A stretch of 29,967 nt of DNA from the IMG/VR virus record IMGVR_UViG_3300022074_000250, positions 1 to 29,967 of that record; one strand, given 5' to 3'. The stretch is from a virus. The notes below the pieces were generated by a model that was not told the origin of the DNA, ran no database searches, and saw only the letters and a list, made by a program, of their open reading frames with translations. The position numbers and the translations under genes were made by a program. Of this stretch, positions 15,574 through 23,085 are shown one piece after another (the stretch's first letter is position 1; the number at the start of each line of letters is the position of its first letter).

Positions 15574-16353
15574 ATGAATGTACTAAGTGCTTTTGATGGA
15601 ATGTCTTGCGGGCGAATTGCTTTAGAGAGAGCAGGTATCAACATCAAAAATTACTTCGCATCTGAGATTGATAAATACACTATTCAAATAGCTAAGAAAA
15701 ACTATCCGGATACGATTTACGTAGGCGATGTCACTGAGCTTAAGGGCTCAGATATACCTGTTAAAATAGACCTACTGATGGGGGGCTCCCCCTGTCAGGG
15801 ATTCAGCTTCGCTCGAGGTGGCGAGGAGCTTAACTTCGATGACCCTAGAAGCAGGTTGTTTTTCGAGTTCGTCAGGTTATTGAAGGAATGCGAACCTAGG
15901 TACTTCCTTCTGGAGAACGTGAGAATGAATCAGAAGTCACAGGATGTGATAACAAGATTTCTGGGTGTCGAGCCTGTGAGAATCAACAGTGACTTGTTCG
16001 TAGGACAGAACAGGGAGCGTCTGTACTGGACAAATCTAGAGATAAAACCACTTCCTGAAAGACCGGAGTGGGATGGGCAATACTACCAATGGAGGAGGAC
16101 CTACTTCAGGGAGAACAAGTCGGGAGTCTGCCCATGCTTGACTGCTAACATGGGTACAGGAGGACACAACGTACCCTTGAAATCAGAGAATCTGGCAGAC
16201 AAGCTGACGCCAGTTGAATGTGAGCGTCTACAGACCATACCTGACAATTACACTGAGGGCGTGTCCAACACACAGAGATACAAGATGATAGGGAACGGAT
16301 GGACCGTTGATGTGATTGCTCACATCCTCAGCTCTTTACCGAGGGATGATTAA
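15574..16353 (+). CDS. C5-cytosine DNA methyltransferase, no nuclease partner
   Basis: A 259-residue enzyme with start ATG 15574 (AAGGAAGGAG eight bases upstream; GTG 15565 is possible). Motif I is SAFDGMSCG, motif IV is GGSPCQGFS with the catalytic Cys, motif VI is ENVRM, motif VIII is QNRERLYW, motif IX includes CERLQTIPDNYT, and motif X is MIGNGWTVDVIAHIL. The target-recognition region between VIII and IX is short, so specificity cannot be read. No restriction gene is adjacent, so it is an orphan, probably protecting viral DNA or hiding it from host enzymes. It is more A+T rich than its neighbours, and its stop shares TTAA with the convergent gene. Confidence 0.92.
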   Translation: MNVLSAFDGMSCGRIALERAGINIKNYFASEIDKYTIQIAKKNYPDTIYVGDVTELKGSDIPVKIDLLMGGSPCQGFSFARGGEELNFDDPRSRLFFEFVRLLKECEPRYFLLENVRMNQKSQDVITRFLGVEPVRINSDLFVGQNRERLYWTNLEIKPLPERPEWDGQYYQWRRTYFRENKSGVCPCLTANMGTGGHNVPLKSENLADKLTPVECERLQTIPDNYTEGVSNTQRYKMIGNGWTVDVIAHILSSLPRDD

Positions 16354-17087
16354 CTCTTCACGCCAATCTGACCAAGAATAGAGTCAATTTTTTTTCTTCT
16401 ATTGTCGATACTATCTCGGAGGAGGGTTTCTTGAGCAGGGCTCATGGGTACTTCGGAGTCGAAGACAGGTTGGACGTATTCATCGAAAGGCAATTCGTCT
16501 ACCCTACGAGCGAAAGACTCCTTCGACTCATCAGGGATTGAGTAATCCACATTGAGCCTTCGTGGCGTTCCTCTTGCCATAAAATCAACGTGTTCGGGGG
16601 AGAGGTTCACAGGACCGTAGAACATCGGGTCATGCACCTTATCAATACCATTTACTTTCATGTAGTTTGGTTCCTTGAGGTCTGCAAGACCAAGTGCTTC
16701 AAGCAAAGCCCCATACTCAGGATTATCGTACATTCGTATCATATTTCTTCTACTATCAGCCATGTGCTGAGCATTGTTTTTTACATCGGGATACGGAATG
16801 CCCCTTATTTGTTCAGACAGTATAGGGCTTCTACCACCAAACCTACCTTGTATTCTCTCATCGAAGGGTAGCGTCTGCTGTATTATTTTCTGCCCAGCGA
16901 ATGGTGCTATCGGTTTCAACAGCTCATTGAGGTACAAATCATCCACTGTACTCGTACTACCCACCTTGGTGACATTGGGTTCGCCGTCTTTCGCATACAC
17001 TAATTGATTCGCTCCTGAGTCTAGAAACTTGCCTTCGGATGGTTGAAACTTGAGTAGCATCCAAGCCATCTCAAACGCCCGACTCAT
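16350..17087 (-). CDS. Hypothetical protein, convergent with the methyltransferase
   Basis: A 245-residue protein with start ATG 17087, beginning MSRAFEMAW. That opening resembles short N-terminal segments I recall from hypothetical proteins of marine viruses. Residues 20-45 (FLDSGANQLVYA...NVTKVGS) vaguely resemble a kinase-like glycine loop and following Lys strand, but no catalytic HxD or DFG is present. The rest is polar with many Pro and Arg (ARGTPRRL, IDNRRKKID). Its stop overlaps the methyltransferase stop in a shared TTAA. It is isolated from the tail genes, so its role is unclear. Confidence 0.65.
   Translation of the reverse strand: MSRAFEMAWMLLKFQPSEGKFLDSGANQLVYAKDGEPNVTKVGSTSTVDDLYLNELLKPIAPFAGQKIIQQTLPFDERIQGRFGGRSPILSEQIRGIPYPDVKNNAQHMADSRRNMIRMYDNPEYGALLEALGLADLKEPNYMKVNGIDKVHDPMFYGPVNLSPEHVDFMARGTPRRLNVDYSIPDESKESFARRVDELPFDEYVQPVFDSEVPMSPAQETLLRDSIDNRRKKIDSILGQIGVKS
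16388..16395 (+). terminator. Possible U-tract terminator for the plus-strand block
   Basis: A run of eight T on the plus strand lies 35 bases after the methyltransferase stop, followed by TTCTTCT-type bases. Archaeal transcripts commonly end at such tracts without a hairpin. It lies inside the 3' end of the convergent minus-strand gene, where it codes for Lys residues, so it may be coincidence. Confidence 0.35.
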
Positions 17088-17188
17088 GTTATTGGGTGTA
17101 TGTGTTGTGATTTAGACGTTGTCATATCAGTGAATAAATCATGCAATCATGCAAAAAGAAAATATAGTATCGGTGTACTTATTACACC
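17088..17188. promoter_or_regulatory. Divergent intergenic region with probable promoters
   Basis: This is the main intergenic space between divergently transcribed genes. On the plus strand, AAATATAG at 17160-17167 lies about 26 bases (centre to ATG) before ATG 17189, the same geometry as the three TATATAAA modules, so a leaderless promoter is plausible. On the minus strand, TCTAAATC (17110-17117 in plus coordinates) lies at a similar distance from ATG 17087, but is weak. A tandem 8-base repeat lies between them. No other gene is visible here. Confidence 0.5.
17138..17153. repeat. Tandem 8-bp repeat, possible operator
   Basis: ATCATGCA occurs twice head-to-tail in the divergent promoter region. 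Position between the two start sites and a length near one DNA turn for the pair suggest a regulator binding site, but two short copies could also arise by chance. Confidence 0.4.
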
Positions 17189-17482
17189 ATGAGTTTGTTT
17201 CGGTGGTTTGCGCGTAAGTTGATGGGGATAATGGGTAATGTGTATGTGTGGTTGGACAAACGAGTGGAATACACCAAGGAAGAGGTAAGCAGCGTCTTGG
17301 GCATTCCGATAGACGATGACCTGCAAGTGAGCTCCAGATACGAGTTGTGCAGAAGGGTAGAGGAGACTTTCGATGTGCCTAAGGACTCCTTCTGGACTTT
17401 GCACAGCACACAGAAGATAAGGTTCGCAGTACAACAAGCTAGGAATCTGAAAGCAAGCAAGGGAGTTGTAGCTAGTGAGTAA
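17189..17482 (+). CDS. Hypothetical protein with amphipathic N-terminus
   Basis: A 97-residue protein that begins with an aromatic, basic and hydrophobic helix (SLFRWFARKLMGIMGNVYVWL), possibly membrane-associating. It is followed by a soluble helical part with YTKEEVSSVLG and a basic C-terminal region. The KEEVSSVLG segment is mildly like a helix-turn-helix but I would not call it. It has its own TATA-like element and is the first gene of a short plus-strand cluster facing the tail genes. Confidence 0.55.
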   Translation: MSLFRWFARKLMGIMGNVYVWLDKRVEYTKEEVSSVLGIPIDDDLQVSSRYELCRRVEETFDVPKDSFWTLHSTQKIRFAVQQARNLKASKGVVASE

Positions 17483-17543
17483 CTACACCGTTGAAATGAA
17501 TTTTACAATATACTACAACCAAGGAGAGGAATATCATGTGTAA
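17475..17543 (+). CDS. Tiny ORF, 22 aa
   Basis: A GTG start at 17475 overlaps the previous gene's end, and TAA at 17541-17543 overlaps the next ORF. The product is polar and Tyr-rich. It is supported only by its tight junctions and could be chance. Confidence 0.25.
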   Translation: MSNYTVEMNFTIYYNQGEEYHV

Positions 17544-17622
17544 TCATCCAGAATGCAAGAGCTGGACCAACCCCTTCACCAACCTGTGCTTCTACCACAC
17601 TCTATGGGGTGACGAGGAATGA
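17536..17622 (+). CDS. Tiny Cys/His protein, 28 aa
   Basis: ATG 17536 with AAGGAGAGG at a good distance. The product has C-N-H-P-E-C ... C-F-Y-H, a C-C-C-H pattern like the second module of the zinc protein at 10612-10866 (C-S-F-H). At 28 residues it would be a single zinc knuckle. Its stop overlaps the next ORF (ATGA). Confidence 0.42.
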   Translation: MCNHPECKSWTNPFTNLCFYHTLWGDEE

Positions 17623-17690
17623 GTATGTACGATTACATCAGGTCACTGCTCATACTGGACCTAGACGAGCTAATGGAGGAGATAGAATAG
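17619..17690 (+). CDS. Tiny acidic ORF, 23 aa
   Basis: ATG 17619 in an ATGA junction, ending at TAG 17688-17690. The product has a hydrophobic helix (YIRSLLILDLDELMEEIE) with an acidic end. After it, 17691-17763 contains no supported gene before the convergent tail-side gene ends. Confidence 0.3.
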   Translation: MSMYDYIRSLLILDLDELMEEIE

Positions 17691-17763
17691 ACTCCGATGA
17701 TGGTATTACCCTAGAGGGATACAATAGGTTCTGGAACTGGTTCTGCAAGAGAATCTTCCTAGT

Positions 17764-18081
17764 CTAGCAGTCCACAGCATCGGTAAATCCGTCTTGGGTC
17801 TTCAGATGCAGGTAGCACTGCTTCAGTAAGTTATACTGGGTCTTAGCGTTAGCCGTGTTCAACTCAAAATCACCATTGAAACCGCTGATTGCCGATGCGT
17901 CTTGCTCATAGGCATCGTCACTGGCATACACCTTACCACGATATTTGACATTGAATGACTTTACTTTATCACCGTCCTCAGTGATATCCACCCTCTTGTC
18001 CACACGTGCATCAACTATGACGCAATATGCGTAATCACACGTTATTCCGAACTCTGTCTCGTACTCTACCTTCAATGCCAT
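17764..18081 (-). CDS. Small structural-type protein
   Basis: A 105-residue protein. The ORF extends to 18114, but ATG 18081 is chosen because GGAGGAAAA lies nine bases upstream on the minus strand. The product is beta-rich with YRGKVYASDDAYEQDA and GFNGDFEL, a pattern I associate with small proteins next to marine-virus tail fibres, probably a fibre accessory or assembly protein. It is the last gene of the minus-strand late block. The A+T-rich stretch just upstream (18082-18117) could hold its own promoter. Confidence 0.62.
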   Translation of the reverse strand: MALKVEYETEFGITCDYAYCVIVDARVDKRVDITEDGDKVKSFNVKYRGKVYASDDAYEQDASAISGFNGDFELNTANAKTQYNLLKQCYLHLKTQDGFTDAVDC

Positions 18082-18117
18082 ATCTTTTCCTCCATATTTT
18101 TTCTTATTAAACATTTA

Positions 18118-18717
18118 TCAATTGAATACTATACTATAACCGATAGTAGAATTTGTGCTTCCATTGGCATTAGTCGCAGTACCAGTAATAATCAATCCTA
18201 ATGAATCACCAGAAGCCGGTGTATCATAGTCACCAGAACCACCATTGGAACCCAAGTCTATGATTACTTTGAAACCAGTACCAACACCGAATTTAGTTGA
18301 ACCAAGAGCATTTTGGTCTGTGACCGAGGAACCAGTTACGGATGCGCTTAAATTACCAGAGCTGAAAGACGTTTCTTCACTGTCTATACTCACACTGTAA
18401 GAGTAGCTGGTAGCACCGGTTTCGTGTATATACCCGAAGACATTGAATTCTATCTGACCTGTGTGGCCCGGTACATCTGTTGCGTAGCCATCAAGCTCGG
18501 CATCATCCAGATTCTTGTTACCGTTTTCTGGTCGCATTGGGTTTGAGGGTAAGCTCCCATTGTAGTACATAGCACCTCCTTGATTTACCTCCCCTAAAGT
18601 AGCACTAGCACTGGTAGGAGTACCACTAGAAGTGTGACTCAATACAACACCAGAAGGCGCACTACCACCAGAACCCTGTTGAGCGCAACCAGCAACACCT
18701 ATCATTATCGAAGCCAT
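18118..18717 (-). CDS. Probable tail-associated beta-rich protein
   Basis: A 199-residue, Gly/Ser/Thr-rich protein with long beta-prone segments (YSYSVSIDSEETSF, KVIIDLGSNGGSG, LGLIITGTATN). ATG 18717 has GGTGATTGA directly upstream, overlapping the end of the fibre gene. No catalytic motif. Its composition and location downstream of the fibre genes suggest a fibre-tip or receptor-binding accessory. Codon use is more A+T rich than in the baseplate genes to the right. Confidence 0.58.
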   Translation of the reverse strand: MASIMIGVAGCAQQGSGGSAPSGVVLSHTSSGTPTSASATLGEVNQGGAMYYNGSLPSNPMRPENGNKNLDDAELDGYATDVPGHTGQIEFNVFGYIHETGATSYSYSVSIDSEETSFSSGNLSASVTGSSVTDQNALGSTKFGVGTGFKVIIDLGSNGGSGDYDTPASGDSLGLIITGTATNANGSTNSTIGYSIVFN

Positions 18718-18721
18718 TCAA

Positions 18722-20782
18722 TCACCCTATGGCAAACCATGTGTTAGTCGCCACTGCTACGAAGGTCTTGGCCTTGTCGTCATCCACAGTCGCAGTACCT
18801 ACGATACTGTTACTTCCACCAGCACCAACAGTTACCTGTGAGCCTTTGTTGTTTATTATCGTGTATTGTTGTCCTAATTCAGCGGTATCTGGAAGGGTTG
18901 GCACTCCGCTACCTGTCACATAGATATAGGAACCGGATTGTGCATCAGTTAATGTTGTTGAGCCTGTTATAGCCACAACCTTAATCTTGTGAGCCTTGAT
19001 TCCGTTGGAGTCACCACTAATCCACAGTACGTTTCCATCACCACTACCTATGCGTATTTGACTGTCTGCGTCAATATCACCAGCATCGACACTTCCTATT
19101 ATTAGATTGTTAGAACCAGAGGTGATATTGTCTCCTGCCTGATGGCCTAGTAGTATGTTATTTGAACCAGTATTTACTGCATCTCCTGCTTTGTACCCCA
19201 AAGCCGTATTATTATCTCCTGTGCTTAACGTATCTAATGCAGCATACCCTATAGCTACATTGTCTTCAGCGGAAGTAGCCGCATTTAAACTGTCGGAACC
19301 TAATGAAGTATTGAAGCTTGAAGTCAAGTTTCTCCCGGCGTTATTGCCAACTATTGTATTTGATGCAGACGTTAGATATATTCCTGCTTGATTTCCTATC
19401 ACTACATTTTGATTGCCAAAATTGTGTTGTAGAGCGTTATAGCCGATTCCTACATTTGATTGACTAGCACCGGCTGATGCTCTTTTACCCGCACTATATC
19501 CGAGGAAGACATTTTGCGTTCCGGTTGCATTTTTACCTGCGTTATAACCAATAGCGACTATTCCGGTAGTTGTTTCTAGTTCCTTGAGCGCTTCGACGCC
19601 AATACCTATGTTGTTACCTCCTGTAGTTACATCTTGCATAGCCTGATACCCTATTGCTATATTTTTGTCAGCAGATGTTAATGCTGACAAAACATCCTTA
19701 CCTATACCGATGTTTCCTTCTGCGGAGCTAAGAGTTCCATGTGGGGGAGCCGCACCATCAGGAGATATGAGAATGCTATCTGTGAAGTTGGTGATGTTGC
19801 TGATTACATCTGTTAAATCATTGAGAGCAGAAGCACCGCCACCACCTGCGTCCTCCCATTGCACACCGCTACCTGTTGAAGTCAGAACTTGGCCATCAGT
19901 GCCTTGTTGCCCACCAACGGTTAGGTTATCAGTTTCTAATGTACCATCAACATCAACATCACCTGAGATATCTAGGCTTGAGGCCTCTATTTCCCCTGAC
20001 GCTTTGAATGTAACACCATCGGCATTACCGACTCTGAATATGATTTGGTCGTCAGTGGAGAACTTAATTTGGTTATGAGCGTCTCTACCAACGGCTAAAG
20101 ATGCATTGAGAACTGATGTAATTGTAGTCTGTGCTGCGGTTATAGCAATATCGTTAGCATTTGCAGTAATGCCGTCTCCACCCACTACATTGAGAGTTCT
20201 AGTGGAAGCGATAGTGCCTCCACCAGTCAACCCATCACCAGCAGTTATTGTAACGCCACTATGGTCTATATGTTCATTTGCCACGAAATCAGAAAAGCCG
20301 TCATGGAAAGCACCACCTGATACTGCAACTGCTGTTCCACCAAGAGTGATTGCATCTGCCTCTAAAGTGCCATCTACATCTACATCGCCACTGATATCTA
20401 GGCTAGTCGCCTCTATTTCCCCTGACGTTTTGAATGTGACACCATCTGCATCACCGACTCTGAATATGATTGAGTCGTCGGTGGAGAACTTAATTTGGTT
20501 ATGAGCGTCTCTACCAACCACTAGACTTGCGTTCAACATAGAGGTTTGTGCTGTCAGAGCAGCCGCTAACCTACCTGTTGCTAACGTACCTGAGGCTATG
20601 TTGGAGGCGTTAGTAGTGTCTGTTGTTGCAGACGTTGCTAATGATGTTCCGTTGAGTGTTATGGCATCAGCCTCTAACGTACCATCAACATCTACATCCC
20701 CCGATATATCGAGGCTAGCTGCCGTTACGCCTTCGGTAACTACAAGCCCATTCTTTACTACAAAGTCCCTCTTCGTTGCCAT
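18722..20782 (-). CDS. Tail fibre with trimeric beta-roll repeats
   Basis: A 686-residue fibre. The N-terminus (MATKRDFVVKNGLVV) matches that of the fibre at 23086-24780, probably the attachment segment. SLDISGDVDVDGTL modules follow at about residues 22, 126 and 269, two of them within 70-residue near-identical repeats. Residues 357-565 contain 13 repeats of the N-x-x-I-G-x-x-A type with a 16-19 residue period, like the head repeats of YadA/Hep_Hag trimeric adhesins. The end (YTIINNKGSQVTVGAGG...NTWFAIG) resembles phage fibre tips. It probably forms a trimer that binds the host cell surface. Confidence 0.85.
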   Translation of the reverse strand: MATKRDFVVKNGLVVTEGVTAASLDISGDVDVDGTLEADAITLNGTSLATSATTDTTNASNIASGTLATGRLAAALTAQTSMLNASLVVGRDAHNQIKFSTDDSIIFRVGDADGVTFKTSGEIEATSLDISGDVDVDGTLEADAITLGGTAVAVSGGAFHDGFSDFVANEHIDHSGVTITAGDGLTGGGTIASTRTLNVVGGDGITANANDIAITAAQTTITSVLNASLAVGRDAHNQIKFSTDDQIIFRVGNADGVTFKASGEIEASSLDISGDVDVDGTLETDNLTVGGQQGTDGQVLTSTGSGVQWEDAGGGGASALNDLTDVISNITNFTDSILISPDGAAPPHGTLSSAEGNIGIGKDVLSALTSADKNIAIGYQAMQDVTTGGNNIGIGVEALKELETTTGIVAIGYNAGKNATGTQNVFLGYSAGKRASAGASQSNVGIGYNALQHNFGNQNVVIGNQAGIYLTSASNTIVGNNAGRNLTSSFNTSLGSDSLNAATSAEDNVAIGYAALDTLSTGDNNTALGYKAGDAVNTGSNNILLGHQAGDNITSGSNNLIIGSVDAGDIDADSQIRIGSGDGNVLWISGDSNGIKAHKIKVVAITGSTTLTDAQSGSYIYVTGSGVPTLPDTAELGQQYTIINNKGSQVTVGAGGSNSIVGTATVDDDKAKTFVAVATNTWFAIG
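19088..19714 (-). repeat. Thirteen tandem 16-19 residue beta-roll repeats
   Basis: Within the fibre gene, a core like NIAIGYQA, NIGIGVEA, NVFLGYSA, NVVIGNQA recurs at residues 357, 374, 391, 408, 424, 443, 459, 475, 491, 508, 525, 542 and 559. Each is followed by a variable Thr/Ser/Gly turn. The DNA copies are diverged, so this is an old protein-level repeat. Confidence 0.85.
19910..20116 (-). repeat. Direct repeat B in the fibre gene
   Basis: Second copy of the 70-codon repeat (residues 223-291); it differs from copy A at a handful of residues (DS to DQ, GD to GN, KT to KA). A shorter third copy of the SLDISGDVDVDGTL half lies at 20645-20719. Confidence 0.85.
20333..20542 (-). repeat. Direct repeat A in the fibre gene (70 codons)
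   Basis: Residues 81-150 contain VGRDAHNQIKFSTDD and SLDISGDVDVDGTL. The copy at 19910-20116 is nearly identical in protein and includes a long identical DNA core (for example the segment coding GRDAHNQIKFSTDD). Similarity at DNA level suggests recent duplication or recombination. Confidence 0.85.
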
Positions 20783-20807
20783 TGTTTCACCATGATTTCA
20801 CTGTCCA

Positions 20808-23084
20808 TCACTTGATTAGTAGGGTATTCACGACGCGGTAGTCGTAGTCGACGCTACTACCGCTCCCATTCGTGAATCTGAGCTCTATGTTACCGCTGTT
20901 GAGCACTGCGTCCCAAGTCACTAGAGCGGCGTTGTTTGCCTTAGTGGATACTATCGCGTATTGAGTCAGGAATATAGCATCGCTGTTGGCCGGTGCGGAT
21001 GCACCCTTGTAGTTGACGAGTATCTCCCCGCTCTCGAAGTCCGTGCCATCCGATATCTGGTAGACGAACTTAGCGGTCCTGTATGTTCCATCAGCGTATG
21101 TGACTGCCGCATGCGCTGCGCTATTTGCCACAGTCTGGTTATCTGCTGAACCGGTATCTAGCACTGCTACCGCGTCTACGCTCACAGTACTTGCTTTGAC
21201 CTCACCAGCACTGCTGTAGATGACAGCCTTGCTGTTGACTACGGTGCCTGCACTTGAGCCATCTAGTAGATTCAGCTCACCGGCATTGGATGATACGTTG
21301 GTGCCACCGATGTCCAGTGTGGTTACTGATATCTCACCAGCAACGGTGACTAGGCCGTTCGCCAGTGTGATTAGGTCTGTGTCATCCGTGTGACCGATGG
21401 TGGTGCCGTTGATTAGCACGTTGTCTATGTCCAATGAGCCTCCTGAGATTAATCCGGTAGTAGTAATCGCTCCACTACCCACATCTATCGAAGTGAAACC
21501 TGATGTAATACTACCTGCGTTTAAAGCGCCAACAGTCGCTAAACCTGCCGCACTTGTCACATTGGAATGAATCGTAGTTGCGCCATATACTGCGACATCG
21601 TTTATCTTGTATGATTTTCCGCTAGCCAAGTTTAGATTGACGTTAGCCTCCCAACCTGCGGGTGTGTCTTGATACGTGAAACTTGGATTAGTGGCACCCG
21701 TACATTCGATTTCAATACCTGAGCCTTCTGCATTAGCCAGAGAGTCATTGCCCTTCGAGACTGTAATCAAGTCGTCTTCCACCGTCAGTTGGGTCGTGGA
21801 TATGGTAGTGGTGGTGCCGTTGACTGTTAAATCGCCAGCAATGGTGGTGACTGAGCCTGCACCAGCACCAATCGTGACGTCGACGACGCCGTCTGTGGCA
21901 TGCTGTCCCTCAAGGACCAGCCCTGCTGTGAGCGCTGTGTCGGTGCCGTCGCTCTCAGCAACTAGCAAGGACATCTTCCCTGCCTCATCCGAGTTGTCAG
22001 CCTCAGATACCTCAACGAGAATCTGCCCGAAGGAGGTCTGGGCCTGTGCCGCATCATCCCCTACGAAGGTAATCTTACCGACGTCATCATTGTCAGCACC
22101 AGCAGCGCCCTTGTCCTTGACGAACTTCAGCTCTGCTGAGGATGTATCGTTGGTAGTATTCTTAATCTCGACTACTGGCTTACCTGAGGCACTGTCAGAG
22201 AAAACTACGGATGGCGAGGTTATTGCCACTCCTGTAGTAGCAGTTATGCCTGATACTGGGCCCACGATGTCAATAACAGCATCGGCGTCTATGTCCAACT
22301 GACCGTTTGCTGTTGAGTGTATTTTAAGTCCAGAGTCCCTGAACTGGAGTTGCATTGCCGCATTCAGTAGCAGTCCTGTGTCAGCAACGTGTGTGAGTGT
22401 GACATCGGTGTCAGCACCGAACCCTAGCACAGCGGCATCAGACAGGAGGGTGAGGTCGTCACCAACCGTAACGTCTGCGTTGAAGATAGCCTTGCCTTCC
22501 TCGCTACCATCAAGTGTCAGGAACGTGGTATCGCTACCACCATCAGTTCCCTTGAAGATGATGTCGCTGTCACTAGCCTGAGCATCAATCGTGATGTTTC
22601 CAGTGGTGGTAGCCAGAGTCACAGCAGCGTCTCCAGCAGTCAGGTCATCAGCGGCTAGAGCCGATGCAGTACCACCACCGGATGCGGTGATTTGTAGTAT
22701 CGAGGCACCAGTGGCGTTCTGAGCATCAGCCGCTATGGATATCCCAGTGCCAGCCTTCAACTCGAAGGCGGCAGGACCACCCGTGGCAGCCCTTCGCTCA
22801 CTCAGTATGGTGATAGTCTGCCCAGAAGCAACGGTTCCAGTCAATGGCCTGCTGAGATAGATATCGTTGCTGTCTATCTGAGTTACTTTGGTGCCTTTAG
22901 ACAACTGTGCGTGGGATACATGGTCGCCAACAGCGAAAGAGCCCGGAGAAGCGGACGATATCTTCATCGCACCCACTAGGTACTGAGCATCTGTCGTAGC
23001 GCTGCCCTTAGCTACTTGTATGGCATTGAAGGCCTTTGCTCTGGAGGCTATGCCACCCTGACCAGAATCACCGTTATACGCCAT
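20808..23084 (-). CDS. Long tail-fibre-like structural protein
   Basis: About 758 residues from ATG 23084 (GGAGCTGGTGG upstream; a GTG at 23093 is also open). It is almost entirely beta-prone and rich in Gly, Ala, Thr and Asp. It contains GDLTVNGTTTT...LTVEDDLI, a module shared with the gene at 24795-27215 and common in marine phage structural proteins. The C-terminus (YDYRVVNTLLIK after WDAVLNSGNIELRF) looks like a compact beta domain, possibly the tip. Together with its neighbours it probably builds the distal tail. Confidence 0.8.
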   Translation of the reverse strand: MAYNGDSGQGGIASRAKAFNAIQVAKGSATTDAQYLVGAMKISSASPGSFAVGDHVSHAQLSKGTKVTQIDSNDIYLSRPLTGTVASGQTITILSERRAATGGPAAFELKAGTGISIAADAQNATGASILQITASGGGTASALAADDLTAGDAAVTLATTTGNITIDAQASDSDIIFKGTDGGSDTTFLTLDGSEEGKAIFNADVTVGDDLTLLSDAAVLGFGADTDVTLTHVADTGLLLNAAMQLQFRDSGLKIHSTANGQLDIDADAVIDIVGPVSGITATTGVAITSPSVVFSDSASGKPVVEIKNTTNDTSSAELKFVKDKGAAGADNDDVGKITFVGDDAAQAQTSFGQILVEVSEADNSDEAGKMSLLVAESDGTDTALTAGLVLEGQHATDGVVDVTIGAGAGSVTTIAGDLTVNGTTTTISTTQLTVEDDLITVSKGNDSLANAEGSGIEIECTGATNPSFTYQDTPAGWEANVNLNLASGKSYKINDVAVYGATTIHSNVTSAAGLATVGALNAGSITSGFTSIDVGSGAITTTGLISGGSLDIDNVLINGTTIGHTDDTDLITLANGLVTVAGEISVTTLDIGGTNVSSNAGELNLLDGSSAGTVVNSKAVIYSSAGEVKASTVSVDAVAVLDTGSADNQTVANSAAHAAVTYADGTYRTAKFVYQISDGTDFESGEILVNYKGASAPANSDAIFLTQYAIVSTKANNAALVTWDAVLNSGNIELRFTNGSGSSVDYDYRVVNTLLIK
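21594..21842 (-). repeat. Fibre module shared with 25356-25580
   Basis: Codes for DLTVNGTTTTISTTQLTVEDDLI and the following segment with GSGIEIE...FTYQDTPAGWEANVNLNL. The counterpart in the neighbouring gene has TLTVNGATTTVNSTTLTVDD and SIVFTDSTDSWTFNQHL. They are paralogous modules in two separate fibre genes. Confidence 0.75.
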
Positions 23085-23085
23085 A

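Noticed and set aside
15574-16353. Restriction-modification pair
   Set aside because: Neighbouring genes are a zinc ribbon and a convergent hypothetical; no nuclease gene adjoins the methyltransferase.
16350-17087. Protein kinase
   Set aside because: Only a vague glycine-loop-like segment is seen; the catalytic HxD and DFG motifs are absent.
18118-18717. Possible lipoprotein signal (VAGC near the N-terminus)
   Set aside because: The stretch before Cys is too short and lacks the basic start and full hydrophobic core of a signal peptide; it lies in a tail-associated protein.
21676-22302. Long plus-strand ORFs opposite the fibre genes
   Set aside because: They are shadows of the Ala/Thr/Gly-rich fibre coding sequence, with low-complexity Pro/Ser/Val products and no ribosome sites.
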